Of a stretch of 64,000 nt of DNA, positions 11,294 to 22,189 are shown in pieces (the stretch's first letter is position 1; each line of letters starts with the position of its first letter). Below the pieces are notes generated by a model. It saw only the letters and a list, made by a program, of their open reading frames with translations. It had not been told where the DNA came from and did not search any database. This stretch comes from Portulaca oleracea (taxonomy: Eukaryota > Streptophyta > Magnoliopsida > Caryophyllales > Portulacaceae). The DNA lies in assembly GCA_029582165.1 (NCBI GenBank), contig CM055892.1, positions 901,347-965,346 of the forward strand, given 5' to 3'. A program made the translations under genes and the position numbers.

Positions 11294-13582
11294 TCTTGTT
11301 TTAAATCTTGTATTTTGGGTAATTAAGGGTGTAAATTATTTAGTTGTTATTTGTAATTAATTTGTTCTTGTGTTGTAGTATTTATTTGTAAATTTATATA
11401 AATTATTATGTGTAATTTTATGTTCTAATTTGGTGTATTAGGGTTTGTAATAGTGGTAGTGAAATTATTAATGTTCGATTATATGAGATGCTTTGTTTTC
11501 ATGAGAATCATGTTAGGGTTTTAGATGACACTATTATTGTATGCACGAATTAAAAAGTTTAATTACCTAGATAAATTCTTGAATCATTAGTCAAGTATCC
11601 ACATGTTCTTTAAGTTCTTTCTTGAATCTTGATTAAGAAAGTTCATATTTTATAATCACCCATGTTGTAATTTTTGGATCTTGAAATAGTATGTTGTAGA
11701 GTTCATGTTTAGGGTAATGTTGTTATTATTTCATGTATGCTTTTAGGGTTAGTGGAAATATTAAAGTTGATTTCATGTTTTACATTTTAGTTTTGATGAT
11801 AGGAGGTTTGATGTTTGAACCTTAGTTGGATTAGGTTAAGTACTTTGGATCTTAATTACTGTTCTAAGCCCTAATTAGGACCCCGGGATCGATTGGTGGA
11901 AGTTAGAACCGAAAACTATAAATTAAATAAGAACCGGGATCGGGACAGTTTTGTTAGTGTATAAAGATCGGGTCACCACGATTAGTATAGTTGTCCTTTG
12001 ATCGAACCATTTGGACTAGAGGTTCCCCTAGATGTTAGATTTCATAGGATTTTTGCGGAACGGACTTTTGGGTTGCATAGCTCGAGTTATAGTCGTTTTA
12101 CCAGAACCTATCGGAACTGGACTAGTTGGACGTTTTGGTACTTTTAGAGTCTTTCAAGGCTGATATGGGGTTAGTCGTCAACTTAAGAGTTTTAGTAGAC
12201 ATCCCGAGGTTTCCGAAAAGTCTAAAATCAGACCCATAGGATGTCGGGAAGTTAAGTTACGACCCTTTTTATGTGGATGCTGTGATCTGCCTTGTTATGT
12301 GAAATTGTTAATAAATGTGTTGTTGATTGAAAAGGTTTACTTGGTGTTATTATACGATTACTTGGAATGTGTTAAGTAATTTAAAGTATAGATCCATGAT
12401 TGATAGGAACCTATAGTGTTCCTATAGTGTTCCTAGGGGAGGGTTAGGTAGAAGATAGTTAATACTAACTTCGAAGGGCGCGTTTTGATTAGAATAATTA
12501 CTTTTATTTTAGGCCCGAGCTAATTAATTCGCGTTGTTAGTGAGCTCAATTGTGTTCGTCTTAGCTGTGAAGTGAAGTTAACCAGGTAATATCTATGCTC
12601 TAATCCCCACTGGGATGCTCTTTAAATGTGTTTTAATGTTTTCTAGTATGTTTTGAGAATTGCATCCCGAAGGGGACTTTTTGTGGAAATGTGACCATCT
12701 GTTTTGGATAACTGTTTGTATTTGTTTGTGCTTTGATTTTATTGAGTTAAGAAATTAGATGGTCTCTTATTAGTGGTTTTATTATTGGTTTTGATAACCT
12801 GGGATAGGTTTGACTTGAGAGTTGTGAGTTGAGTTTGAATAATATACTCTTAATTCAAAGTGAAACTTTAAGCGGGCTTATTGTTTGATGCCTTTGGTAG
12901 GCGATTGTTCTGCGGGCGATAACCCTGAGACCAGGATTTGGTATCCTGTATGGGTTATGTGTCAGGATATCAGGGTTTCATCCCTGATATAGGATAGATG
13001 ATTTTTGATGCCTTTGGTAGGCGATTGTTTGATGCCTTTGGTATGCGAATGTTCTTGATGCCTTTGGTAGGCGATGTTACCTTATGGGATTTTGATATCC
13101 CGCCCGCATAATAAAATGAATTGGTTGGGTTAAGGAACACTTTTAGAGGGGTTAAAGGTTTGTTAAAGGTTTTGACTTGTTCCCTCTCCCTCAAATGAAT
13201 TGAAATGAACTTAACTTGTTTTTAACGTTAGGGGTAGACATTATTGAGATTTCCCCCTCATTTTTGAAATGTTTTGTTTTCAGGTGAAGATTTATATGCT
13301 GGGGACGGGAATTAGAAGTGAGGACGCCATGTCTAGAAGTCGTTGATTATGTTGCCTTTCTTTTATGAGAAACATGAAGTTAGTTTTGAGGTTTACTTCT
13401 AAGTATGAGTTTGTTAGTTTGGTTTACCGTTATCAGACAGTTGTAGTTTTTCCTTCTCGCCTTGTATTCCTTCGGGGATACGGCAGTGACGCCCCATAAG
13501 AATTATGAGTCTTCCGCTAATTTTGTCTGTTAACGTTAGTTTGACTTTGACTTTTCTATAATTGAATTTACGGGGCGTTACG
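10341..13582 (+). repeat. 3' LTR of the Tekay element
   Basis: Direct repeat of about 3242 bp matching 1008-4252, with the same TATA box (10743-10750), CT-rich leader and short-repeat block (12887-13073). Small differences from the 5' LTR include a rearranged segment around 11041-11100 and a duplicated 14-16 bp piece near 12410-12435. The terminal dinucleotide is CG instead of CA. Confidence 0.95.
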
Positions 13583-13587
13583 ATAAT

Positions 13588-14217
13588 TGTCAATTATTAA
13601 TTATTTATCATTACATATTAATTAATCTTATTATTATTAATTATTAAGTATTATAAATTATAAATTATTAATCATCATTAATATAATTAATTATTTATGA
13701 ATTATTTTTTATTTTTATTGTTTATCAATTATAAAGTATTAATAGTTAATTAATAATAATAAAACATTACTTATAATTTATAAGTTATTCTTTATTGTTT
13801 AATTTTTATTAATTATTAATTATGAATTACTAAAAGTTAACTATGGCAATATTAATTAATTTTTAATTTTTAATATTTTTTATTAATTATTATTTTTTAT
13901 TATATTAATTATTACTAATTATAATTATTTATTATTTGTTATTTATTATTAATTATTTATTATCAATTATTATTAATTAAATATAATAATTAATTATTTA
14001 TTACACATATTTATGTTTATTATTAACTATTAGTTATTAATTATTAATTATTATATTTCCAATTATTATCAATTATTATTAATTAATTATAACATTTAAT
14101 AATTAATTATTAGTAATAATTATTTATATTTACATTTATAATTATAATTACAATTATTATTTATTAATATTATTAATATTATTATTATTATTATTATTAT
14201 TATTGTTATTATTACTA
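13588..14217. other. AT-rich low-complexity spacer
   Basis: Almost pure combinations of TAATTATT- and TTATTAATT-like words with no reading frame or recognisable element. It continues the AT-rich sequence at 961-1007, so the Tekay element inserted into this spacer. Confidence 0.8.
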
Positions 14218-14814
14218 CTAGCAAATACCCGGGCATTGCCCCAAACAAAAAAACAAATACCCGAGCGTTCATATATCAATACATAAAAAAATATTAGAAC
14301 GTTGCTTGGTACAAATATGATGATACATTAAGATGAAATTCAAAAGACTTACCTAAGGAGAAGCAATTGTTTGATCAAGTAAAACAAAACTACAATAAAA
14401 ATATAAGTTCAATAATAGTTAAGATGTGGAGAAATAAAAAAAACAATAGTTAAGATAAAAGGGAATATTATAAATGAGATGCCAAATGAATGGAGAATGT
14501 TATATGTGGTAAAAATGTTGGAAAATCACAATAAAATTAAGAAATATCAACATGTGAAATTAAATGGATGTCGTTAGAGAATTTATAGCACTAATAACAA
14601 TTTTGATGCTTCGACATATAACTTCTTCTTTCCAATTAACTGATGTGATTAACTCAATCAACGGTTATATTGACCATTAAAATGAGATTTACGGACAAAA
14701 ACCCATGATTGTTGTAAGTACTCGGGTTTTATGGTACATAACGTACATAGTACTTCTTGCAATATGGGATTAAATATTTTGAATATATTTTGAATATAGG
14801 TACCTCTGTAATGT

Positions 14815-14945
14815 AATTTTACTCCATCAATATGTAAATATCATTTAAAAGATGAAAATAAATTTTTACATTTATAGTATTTATATAATTTAATGCCTAA
14901 AATGTAACTACAATGTAATTTGACTCCCTTAATGTGTGGTTATCA
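14815..14945 (+). repeat. Diverged direct repeat, copy 1 (partner at 16594-16720)
   Basis: About 125 bp with the order ATTTTACTCC, AAGATGAAAATA, TTTATAGTATTTAT, TAATGTAA, TGACTCCCTTAA. It recurs with roughly three quarters identity by eye at 16594-16720. One copy lies inside the Helitron candidate and one at its right edge. It has no coding capacity. Confidence 0.5.
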
Positions 14946-15399
14946 ATGTTCTTAAACATAGGCATAACAATGGACCACTCCTCAATTAAAGTCAAACCAA
15001 GAAGCTGTAAATTAAAGATGTATGTCATAGTGATTGGAATCAAAATTTATTTTGACTACACATATGTTACATAACCACACCCAATTTAATAGGAAAATCA
15101 AATTTATTTTGACTACACATGTGCTACATAACCACACCCAATTTAATAGGAAAATACTATAATTTATTAGGTGCACATCAAACATGTGCTTTAAATAGTA
15201 TAATTGTTCGCTCTTGTTGCTATATGATAGTTCTTTAAAAAAATTAAAATTTAAAATATTCAAGAAATATTATTATTTTTTACAGAATCAAGAAATATTT
15301 TAATCATAAACCAAGAGATCATCATTGATAATTACAAAAAAAATAGTTAATGGTATAATAAAGAAACCAATTAAGTCATATGTAGTATTTTTTTATGGG

Positions 15400-16130
15400 A
15401 ACATATGTACTTGCTCTATTTTTTCATTTGTCATTTAACTTTTTTAGATACATCTATAATCAATAGCTTCTCAAATAGTATGTTTTAAAAAATACATTAT
15501 AGAGTTGGAAAAAAAATTTCGACCTGAAAAGTCTATTGTATGACCCAAAAAACCGGGTCCATACATAAATTTTGTCGTCTAAATTTTGATATTGATCGTA
15601 TTGACTTAATATTCGGACATAATTTTTCTCTTTTTTCTATTGTTCGATCTGATTCTGTATGATCGTATTGACTTAATATTTGCACATGAATTTCTCGTCC
15701 GAATTTTGACATTGACTGAATTTGACCAACCCGAATTTGATCAGACCCGAATTTTTGCAACATATGTACTTGCTCTATTTTTTACTTGTCATTTAACATT
15801 TTTAGATACATCTATGACCAATAGTTTCTCAAATAAAATTTTTATAAATTGTAGAGTTGGACAATTTTTTTCCCGACCCAAAAAATCTAAATTGTATGAC
15901 CCAAAAAACCTCGGGTCGATAAATAGATTTGTTGTTTGAATTTTGATATATATTGACCGAATTGACCAAATATTCGAACATAATTTTTCTCTTTTTTCTA
16001 TTGTCCGAATTCAATTCTGACCCGAATCTTTGTCCGAATTGTCTGACAAAAACCGGGTCTGCACATGAATTTCTCATCCGAATTTCGACAATGACTGAAT
16101 TTAACCGACCCGAATTTAACCGACCCAAAC
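15400..16130 (+). repeat. Tandem duplication, period about 358 bp
   Basis: The segment starting GTACTTGCTCTATTTTTT at 15408 is repeated from about 15766. Both copies carry the sequence GATACATCTAT, then GTAGAGTTGG, then a GACCCAAAAAACC block, then ATTCG and CATAATTTTTCTCTTTTTTC. Inside each copy are short repeats on ACCCGAATTT. Open frames here (15533-16165, both strands) follow from the repeat and match no protein I know. Confidence 0.75.
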
Positions 16131-16595
16131 TTTTTCCAGTGCTAATACATTATATATTTTTTTAATAATATTTTTTATTATGATCTCGATGACTTCAATT
16201 TTATATTATGAATTATTTTATAAAATAAGATATAAATATTAAAAATTTCAACACAAAAGTTTTTGTGCCAGTTAAATAAAAATAGAGGAATGAATTGTAT
16301 TGTGTTGTAATTGAAAAAATAGCTAATTGAGTGATTAAGAAACGAATAAAGTCATAATTATAGGTAATATATGTGTACGACCACTAACTTCCTAATTTGG
16401 AATGGGAAGAAAAATAAAATAAAAAATTTCATGAAGGAAAAAAGAAGCTATAAGCGATAACTGAATTCTAAAAGGGAAGAGCTAGCTGTAATTTTTTCCC
16501 CGAAATAAATGCATGTATGTATTTAAAAGTCAAGACCCTACAGTCAAGAAGATGAGACTCAACGTAATTCTCCTAGTATTATAGGTAGAGGTAGA

Positions 16596-18204
16596 TTTTA
16601 CTCCCCAATTTTTAATTATCATTATAAGATGAAAATAGATTTTTATTTTGGTAATATCTATGTAATTTATCGTCTATAATGTAATGTTAATCCCTCAACT
16701 TGTTACTATCAATTATTTTTATATAATTATGTATGTTATCAAATTTAATTTAATTTAACTTTAAAAGTGTCATTTTGGTTTGTTGTTATTGAAACAATAT
16801 TTAGGGGAGGGGGTAGGGGGAGGTAGTGCGTGTGATTAGGGTGGGAGGGAGGGTTATTAAGAAAAGAAAAAAGAAAAAAGAAAAAAGAAATTGGGAGGAA
16901 AGTTAATGCTTTTTTTTCAAGGAAAGAAAAAAATGGTCAATATTCCTATAATTAAGGAGAGAAGAGTCAAAAGGATTTTGCAACTATTATTGTAAGATTA
17001 TTATTATTATTATTATTATTAATGGTTTTGTTGTTGTTGTGGAAGAAAAAGAATAACCTATTCTCCCACACATTTTGGAGGTTTCTAATCCCCTTTTTGG
17101 GTGAGATAGTAAATCCTCTAGAATTGCAATTCTATTCCAGAAAGTGATCTCCAAACAGAAAAAACATGAACTAGAACTCATTCCTTGTCAATTTCATTCA
17201 TTTTGTATTCACCAAACAAATAGTATTATATTTTGGGTTGTTGATTTAAAGACCCATGTTTCATTATGACTCGACATTGGTTTTAATTTGTTTAATATAA
17301 ATATAGGAGATATGAGTTTTACACAATTCTGATAACATCTTATCTTTTCTAAACTGATCAAAATTTTAATATTTTATTTAAATTTTTATATGATATAATC
17401 AAAAGTTTAACTTGTTAATATTTTTGCTAACTACTTTATATATTTTATTTTTAAGATTGGTTGGCCAATTAATTTTGCCGTAGTCATATCATCCAATTTG
17501 ACAAATATAATAACAAAAAAACAAAAGATTGAGATTGGTGTAGAACACTTTTTTCAAATTGTAATTCTTGACTATTAATCGCAAATGCAATTCTATTATA
17601 TATTATTTTGTAAATTTAGTGAAAACATTTAAATTAATTTATTGTCGTGAGATTGTAATAATATACATAGTATATATGGATTAAATTGGACTGTTTAGAA
17701 GTAATTATATTTTATATGGATAAAAAAATCATACCATGACCAAAATTCCAACCCAAATCATCTAAAAGTAAAACACACACTATTCTTATTTCCTTGAGCC
17801 GAAAATACACACAACCTATATTTGACTAAAATTAAAATAAACTCTAAGTCATATTTAACTCATAGTCTTGAGTTGAGGGTTTAGATCAGACCAACTACTA
17901 CCCCTTTGATTTTCACACTTTCGATGTCCAAATTAAATGAATAAATTCATATATGATAATTTTATAAAAAATACAGTATTATATTTTCATTATTATATAT
18001 TTTTATTATGAGTATATTAAAAAATCAATTGTGAAACTTTTTGACACAAAAATTGAGGTGTTAGTTAAAAAGTGAGGGAATATCATATCAATAAGGTTTT
18101 GCCTAGGCCCTTGAGGATTTTACTTTTTACTTTTTAGTATAATGGAGTGACGAGTGAGGACCAAAAAATTTTTTGTGGAGACCGCAAGTTTTCCTTGTAT
18201 TATG
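16596..18204. other. AT-rich spacer without recognisable genes; G-rich block at 16803-16825
   Basis: Mostly AT-rich sequence. It contains GGGGAGGGGGTAGGGGGAGG at about 16804-16823, a GAAAAAA-type purine tract (16860-16890), an ATT microsatellite (16998-17020) and, at 17900-18070, a possible old MITE. No open frame here has protein-like composition. Confidence 0.6.
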
Positions 18205-18407
18205 TGTTAGAGTATTAATTCATCATTGAACCTTCAATTATCAATTTAAACTTTTGATTAAGATGGTTTCACATAGTATCAGAAATACACTGAACAAAAT
18301 GTCTCATATTCAAATTTCAACATCCCTCGTATTTATTTACGCAAGGTAAGAGGGACTTTGCAATATCCACGCTTCAAGGCTAACGAGCATTCGCAGATGG
18401 TTTCACA
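18205..18407 (+). mobile_element. Older miniature LTR element, same family as the next one
   Basis: A 69-bp block, TGTTAGAGTATTAATTC to GGTTTCACA (18205-18273), matches the LTR of the element at 18502. It is followed by TAGTATCAGAAA, a mutated primer site. The internal part is alignable to its neighbour, and the 3' LTR is degenerate and ends GGTTTCACA at 18407. The flanks TTATG and TTATA could be a decayed 5-bp target duplication. Confidence 0.6.
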
Positions 18408-18501
18408 TTATAAAAGGGCTAGCTTAAATAATCTAGCAAGACAATGATACAACCTATTCAAGGATATTGGTACAATATATCTATAAATTATTAATAAGTT
18501 T

Positions 18502-18749
18502 TGTTAGAGTATAAAACCATTCCTGGCGCTACAACCATCAATTTAAGCTTATGGTTGAGATGGTTCCACATGGTATGAGAGCCAAAGCTGAGCAAGAGGT
18601 CTCAGGTTTGAACCTCAGCACCCCTCATATTCATTTGCGTAAGGTGAAGGGAACTTTTGCAGCATTCACGTGAGGGGGCGTGTTAGATTATAAAACCATT
18701 CATGGGACTACAACCATCAACTTAAGCTTTTGGCTGAGATGGTTCCACA
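18502..18749 (+). mobile_element. 248-bp miniature LTR retrotransposon (TRIM/SMART type)
   Basis: Two direct repeats of 69 bp (18502-18570, 18681-18749) start TGTTAGA and end GGTTCCACA. The first is followed at once by TGGTATGAGAGCC (18571-18583), a tRNA-Met-type primer site with one mismatch. The second is preceded by the purine tract TGAGGGGGCG (18671-18680). The whole is flanked by an exact 5-bp duplication AGTTT (18497-18501 and 18750-18754). All cis signals of an LTR element are thus present in 248 bp with no coding sequence, so it must have moved using proteins from another element. Confidence 0.88.
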
Positions 18750-18754
18750 AGTTT

Positions 18755-19360
18755 CTAATTTAAGACAATTTATCCATGAAATATTTATAGTAAATTTATC
18801 TATAAACAATCATACATATTACATATAAGAAGATTAAAATTGGTAGGAAAAAAAAGAGTTCCATATAATATAATAATGCTTTCTATAATAATGTTTATTA
18901 GCAAAACCGAAAAACCTATAATCTCTTCAAATGTAAAAATTTTATAAAGAACCCTAAATATATATAAAGCGATGTATGGTGTACAAAGTTAGCTATTTGA
19001 GTTGGAGTTTTATAGTAATGGATAGTTGGATACTGAATAATGGTACTACTATTAACAATTATGTGGCTTCCTATCTGTAGTGCTCTTCTTTTTTTTCGTT
19101 TGGCTTTTCACTTTGTAACGACAGCATTTTGAGGGAGGGTTGGAAGATGTGATGCCAACTTTAATTGCACGTTGGTCGAACGTGCTCTAGTGATTATGAT
19201 GCTCTTATTTTATTTTCTCACTAATTTCAATTTCATTAATTAATAGTCGGCCAGTATGATTACTGCCACTTGTTTTAAGAATATAAAAGGAAAAGGAGGT
19301 TATCACAAAAAAGAAAAAGGAAAAGGAGAATAAAGTTTGTTTAGTGTTGGATGATTAATA
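18755..19360. other. Spacer with no recognisable feature
   Basis: AT-rich sequence on both strands without protein-like frames or clear repeats. Confidence 0.6.
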
Positions 19361-19593
19361 TACTCTCCGTCTTTTTATCTGTCATTTATATTTTTCAACA
19401 TCAATATTTAATCTATAATTTTTAATATAAAATTTTTATAAAAAATATAATGATATTGTACTTTTTATTAATATTTTTTTATTACAAATCTAATGACATT
19501 AATTTTATATGATGAATCATTATACAAATTAAGATATTAACAGTCAAAATTTTTAATATAATTTTCTAAGTGATAGATAAATAGAAGTAAATT
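19361..19593. mobile_element. Old Stowaway-like MITE
   Basis: Begins TACTCTCCGTCTTTTTATCTGTCAT and ends with a roughly complementary sequence (AAGTGATAGATAAATAGAAGTA). The TACTC-CCGT start with a TA dinucleotide is typical of Tc1/mariner-derived plant MITEs. The right end is diverged and approximate. Confidence 0.5.
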
Positions 19594-19760
19594 GATTAAA
19601 AAAAAGACAAAATAATTAAGAAAATTGATAGTACTCATTACTCCCTCCGTTCCATATTAATTGTCACAATTTTGACTTTCACGTTCTCAATGTCACTCTT
19701 TGATTGATAATTTATTATATAATATGTTATTAACAATGACATTATTATACTTTTATGATA

Positions 19761-20030
19761 CTCCATCTTTCCCATATTATCTGTCACTTTAACTAACTTC
19801 CTTTTTTTCCATAATATCTGTCACTTTATAACTTCAATAATACATTAATTATTAATTTATCAAATTAAGCTTATTAATTACATTTTTTCTTCCATTTTTC
19901 TTTTTTATTCACCTTTTTTCTTTTTTTATTCAAGATTTCTACATTTCCAATAAGGTAAATTAATGTAGATGGAAGTTTTTTTGGTTTTTGAAATTATCTT
20001 TAGAGTGACAAATAAAATGGAAGGAGGGAG
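19761..20030 (+). mobile_element. Nested Stowaway-like MITE A
   Basis: 270 bp between TA dinucleotides (19759-19760, 20031-20032). The left end CTCCATCTTTCCCATATTAT and the right end, read in reverse, CTCCCTCCTTCCATTTTATT are terminal inverted repeats. The interior contains TTATTCACCTTTTTTC-type tracts. No coding capacity. Confidence 0.8.
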
Positions 20031-20129
20031 TAGTATTTATTATTATGAGTCTAATGATGGTAATTTTATATAGCAACTCATTATATATTTTGAGAAACTT
20101 ATGGTCAAAATTTTTAATATTTGTCTATA

Positions 20130-20410
20130 CTACCTCCTTCCCAAATTATGAGTCACTTAGGACATCATTTACAAAACCAAGAAAACTTCCTCTTTACATT
20201 AAATTTTATCCTTGAAAATGAGAAAAAAGGTGAATAAAATGATGAATAAAAAAGAAAAATGGTGAATAAAAAAAGTTGAAGAAAAAGGTGTAATTAATAT
20301 GGTTAATTTGATAAATTAGTAATTAATGTAGTATTGGAATTATAAAATGACAGATATTATGGGAAAAAAGAAAGTTAGTTAAAGTAACAGATAATATGGG
20401 AAGGAGAGAG
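20130..20410 (-). mobile_element. Nested Stowaway-like MITE B, opposite orientation
   Basis: 281 bp between TA dinucleotides (20128-20129, 20411-20412). Its reverse complement follows MITE A in order (CATAATATCTGTCA, TAATTTATCAAATTAA, then a C/T-rich tract). A and B are therefore two insertions of the same family into the same older MITE. Confidence 0.8.
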
Positions 20411-20764
20411 TACAATTTTTAAAGCCGACAATTAATATAGAATAGATTGAGTCGAAAATAAGAATGGGGGGAGGATTTTAAAAGGGAGCTAATAGAACTT
20501 ACTTCACTCTTATTTAGTGGTCCGGAATTTCTTTTTTTTTTTTGGCAGAAAAAGTGGTTCTCTTGTTACTAGTAATTGCGTTGCTTCTTCCCAGGTAATA
20601 ACAAAATTTGGAAGATTCCAGCAGCATTGAAGTTTGTTTTTCAACCGTAATTTGTTCTCAACTTATACAGCAAGTTGCCAATTGCTGTACAATCAGTGGA
20701 AAATTTGCTAATGCTCCTCTTAGTCATTTCATATTTATAAATTCAATCATAATATTTTTAAATT

Positions 20765-21891
20765 AAGGAAATTTCAAATGGTAGGCACCAATTATTAGCT
20801 ATTCCAAATTGTCAACCTGTTTTTACTGTATTCCAAATGGTAGGCTTAAAAACAAACTTATTCCAAATTGTAGGCCTAAACTAAACTGCCGTTAGAAAAT
20901 AAAAAAAAAGAAAAAGAAAAGGGGTTTGTGTTATGAAATCAGAATGCTTCAACATGGAGTTCTGACAAGGAATTACAAATATTTATGTATCACCGTTACA
21001 ATGTTCACTGTTAGATAATGAACAATTTTACAAGCATCACAATTGAGTTCAAACCCATATTTTGGACTCTCGAATTCAACATTCAACCTTCTGATTCGCA
21101 GTCAACTTGAATATGAAAATCATCCACTAAAATTATCTACTAAAAATTTGCCATACTCCTACCCAACTTGGAAAATACTGAGAGTGAACAGATGTGAAAA
21201 TCAACCACTAAAAATTTGTCATGCTCCTACCCAAATTTTGGACATTTCACCCCCAAATTCAAACCCTAAAATTATAAGAAAACCATACATGTATGTTCCT
21301 GAGTGAGATTGACAGGCTCCAATGAAAATATCCCAAAAAAAACCCTAATTTCGTCACAGCTTTTGGGTCATTGACTAAATGGCATGGGTCGGAAATTGTA
21401 GTCGCCGTCGACGGGAACGGGTTGATTGTCAGCGAACGACCGGCGACCGACCGGAGAAGGAAGTGAACGCCGGTGAATTTCAGTGACAGAGTTGAGTATT
21501 TGAGCCTGTGAATCTGGATCATTAACTGGAATGGCATGAGTCGGAAATTGTAGTCGTTGTCGACGGGAACGGGTTGAGTGTTAGCGAACGACCGGCGACC
21601 GATCGGAGAAGGAAGTGAACGCCGGCGAATTTCAATGACAGAGTTGAGCGTTTGAGCCTGCGGGTGATTTTTGGGGGAGGATCTTTTGATGTCTGCTTTT
21701 TGTCAAAGCCTTCTGAATTCAAAATACAACCCGTTTTCTTTTCCTTTTTTTATTGTTTTCTAACGGCAGTTTAGTCTAGGCCTACAATTTGGAATAAGTT
21801 TGTTTTTAAGCCTTCCATTTGAAATACAGTAAAAACAGATTGATAACTTGGAATAACTAATAGTTGGTGCTTACCATTTGGAATTTCCCTT
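20765..21891. mobile_element. 1.1-kb element with ~160-bp terminal inverted repeats (MULE-like)
   Basis: The left arm 20765-20925 (AAGGAAATTTCAAATGG, later CTAAACTGCCGTTAGAAAAT) is inverted at about 21731-21891. Long arms of this kind are usual in non-autonomous Mutator-like elements. The flanks share TTAAATT on both sides, so a target duplication is possible but not certain in this AT-rich context. The interior holds GC-richer sequence with a direct tandem repeat (21386-21690). Open frames at 21043-21306 (+) and 21259-21722 (-) show no recognisable domain. Confidence 0.7.
21386..21690 (-). repeat. Tandem duplication of ~151 bp inside the MULE-like element
   Basis: The block GGTCGGAAATTGTAGTCG, then GACGGGAACGGGTTGA, then GCGAACGACCGGCGACCGA, then GAAGGAAGTGAACGCCGG occurs twice about 151 bp apart. 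On the minus strand both copies can be read as LRSVAGRSLT-PFPST in one frame. It is clearly GC-richer than its surroundings, which hints at a captured fragment, but I cannot name a source gene. Confidence 0.6.
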
Positions 21892-21936
21892 TAAATTAAT
21901 ATATATGACACTTTCAATTTCTTTGAACTAATTTTA

Positions 21937-22185
21937 CTCCCTCCATTCTTTAATCAATGTTTATTTTCTTAATTATCTAATTTTTTATTTGTCAATTTTA
22001 CATTGTCAATAATTAAAATATACATGCTACTTTTAATTAATGAATAAGTTTTTGTTTTAACTCTTAAAATTTTCCTATATTCCCTTCTTTACAATTTACA
22101 TACATATTTTTTTTTACTTTATTTTCAAGACACTTTGGTTTTGTAAAGTAAGGTGTTTTTGACACTTACAAAGGGATGAAGGGAG
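21937..22185 (+). mobile_element. Stowaway-like MITE
   Basis: 249 bp between TA dinucleotides. It starts CTCCCTCCATTCTTTAATCA and its other end, read in reverse, starts CTCCCTTCATCCCTTTG. The interior is AT-rich and non-coding. Confidence 0.8.
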
Positions 22186-22189
22186 TATT

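Larger units (their letters stand above)
1008..13582 (+). mobile_element. Complete Ty3/Gypsy LTR retrotransposon, chromovirus, Tekay (Del) lineage
   Basis: A full element of about 12.6 kb. It is bounded by two long direct repeats (1008-4252 and 10341-13582) and flanked by the 5-bp target duplication ATAAT at 1003-1007 and 13583-13587. Internally it has a tRNA-Met primer site next to the 5' LTR, a leader with an acidic ORF, gag-protease-RT-RNase H-integrase-chromodomain on the plus strand, and a polypurine tract before the 3' LTR. The chromodomain at the integrase C-terminus and the long LTRs fit the Tekay/Del lineage. The coding frame has one stop and one frameshift, so this copy is non-autonomous. 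The two LTRs look very similar by eye, so insertion seems fairly recent. The last base pair of the 3' LTR is CG instead of CA. Confidence 0.93.
14218..16595 (-). mobile_element. Candidate non-autonomous Helitron
   Basis: Read on the minus strand, the left boundary ends GGGGCAATGCCCGGGTATTT GCTAG followed by T: a short GC hairpin a few bases before CTAG, as at Helitron 3' ends (CTRR, host T). At the other side the minus strand starts TCTACCTCTACC, then TATAATACTAGGAGAATT, after an A. This resembles common plant Helitron 5' ends (TC after host A). There is no Rep/helicase frame, so it would be non-autonomous. The right end is weaker than the left, since a related sequence near 14800 also adjoins a similar boundary. 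Confidence 0.45.
19641..20451. mobile_element. Stowaway-like MITE that hosts two later MITEs
   Basis: The left end CTCCCTCCGTTCCATATTAA is inverted at 20427-20451 (GACAATTAATATAGAATAGA). Between the arms are two complete, oppositely oriented MITEs at 19761-20030 and 20130-20410. Taking these out leaves an element of about 260 bp, a normal size for the family. Confidence 0.6.

Noticed and set aside
15012..16165. Several 60-100 codon frames on both strands
   Set aside because: AT-rich repeat sequence inside the Helitron candidate; Phe/Ile/Asn-rich, no motif, overlapping on both strands.
18571..18630. SINE with pol III boxes (GGTTTGAACC looks like a B box)
   Set aside because: The LTR pair, primer site, purine tract and 5-bp duplication explain the element better; there is no A-rich tail.
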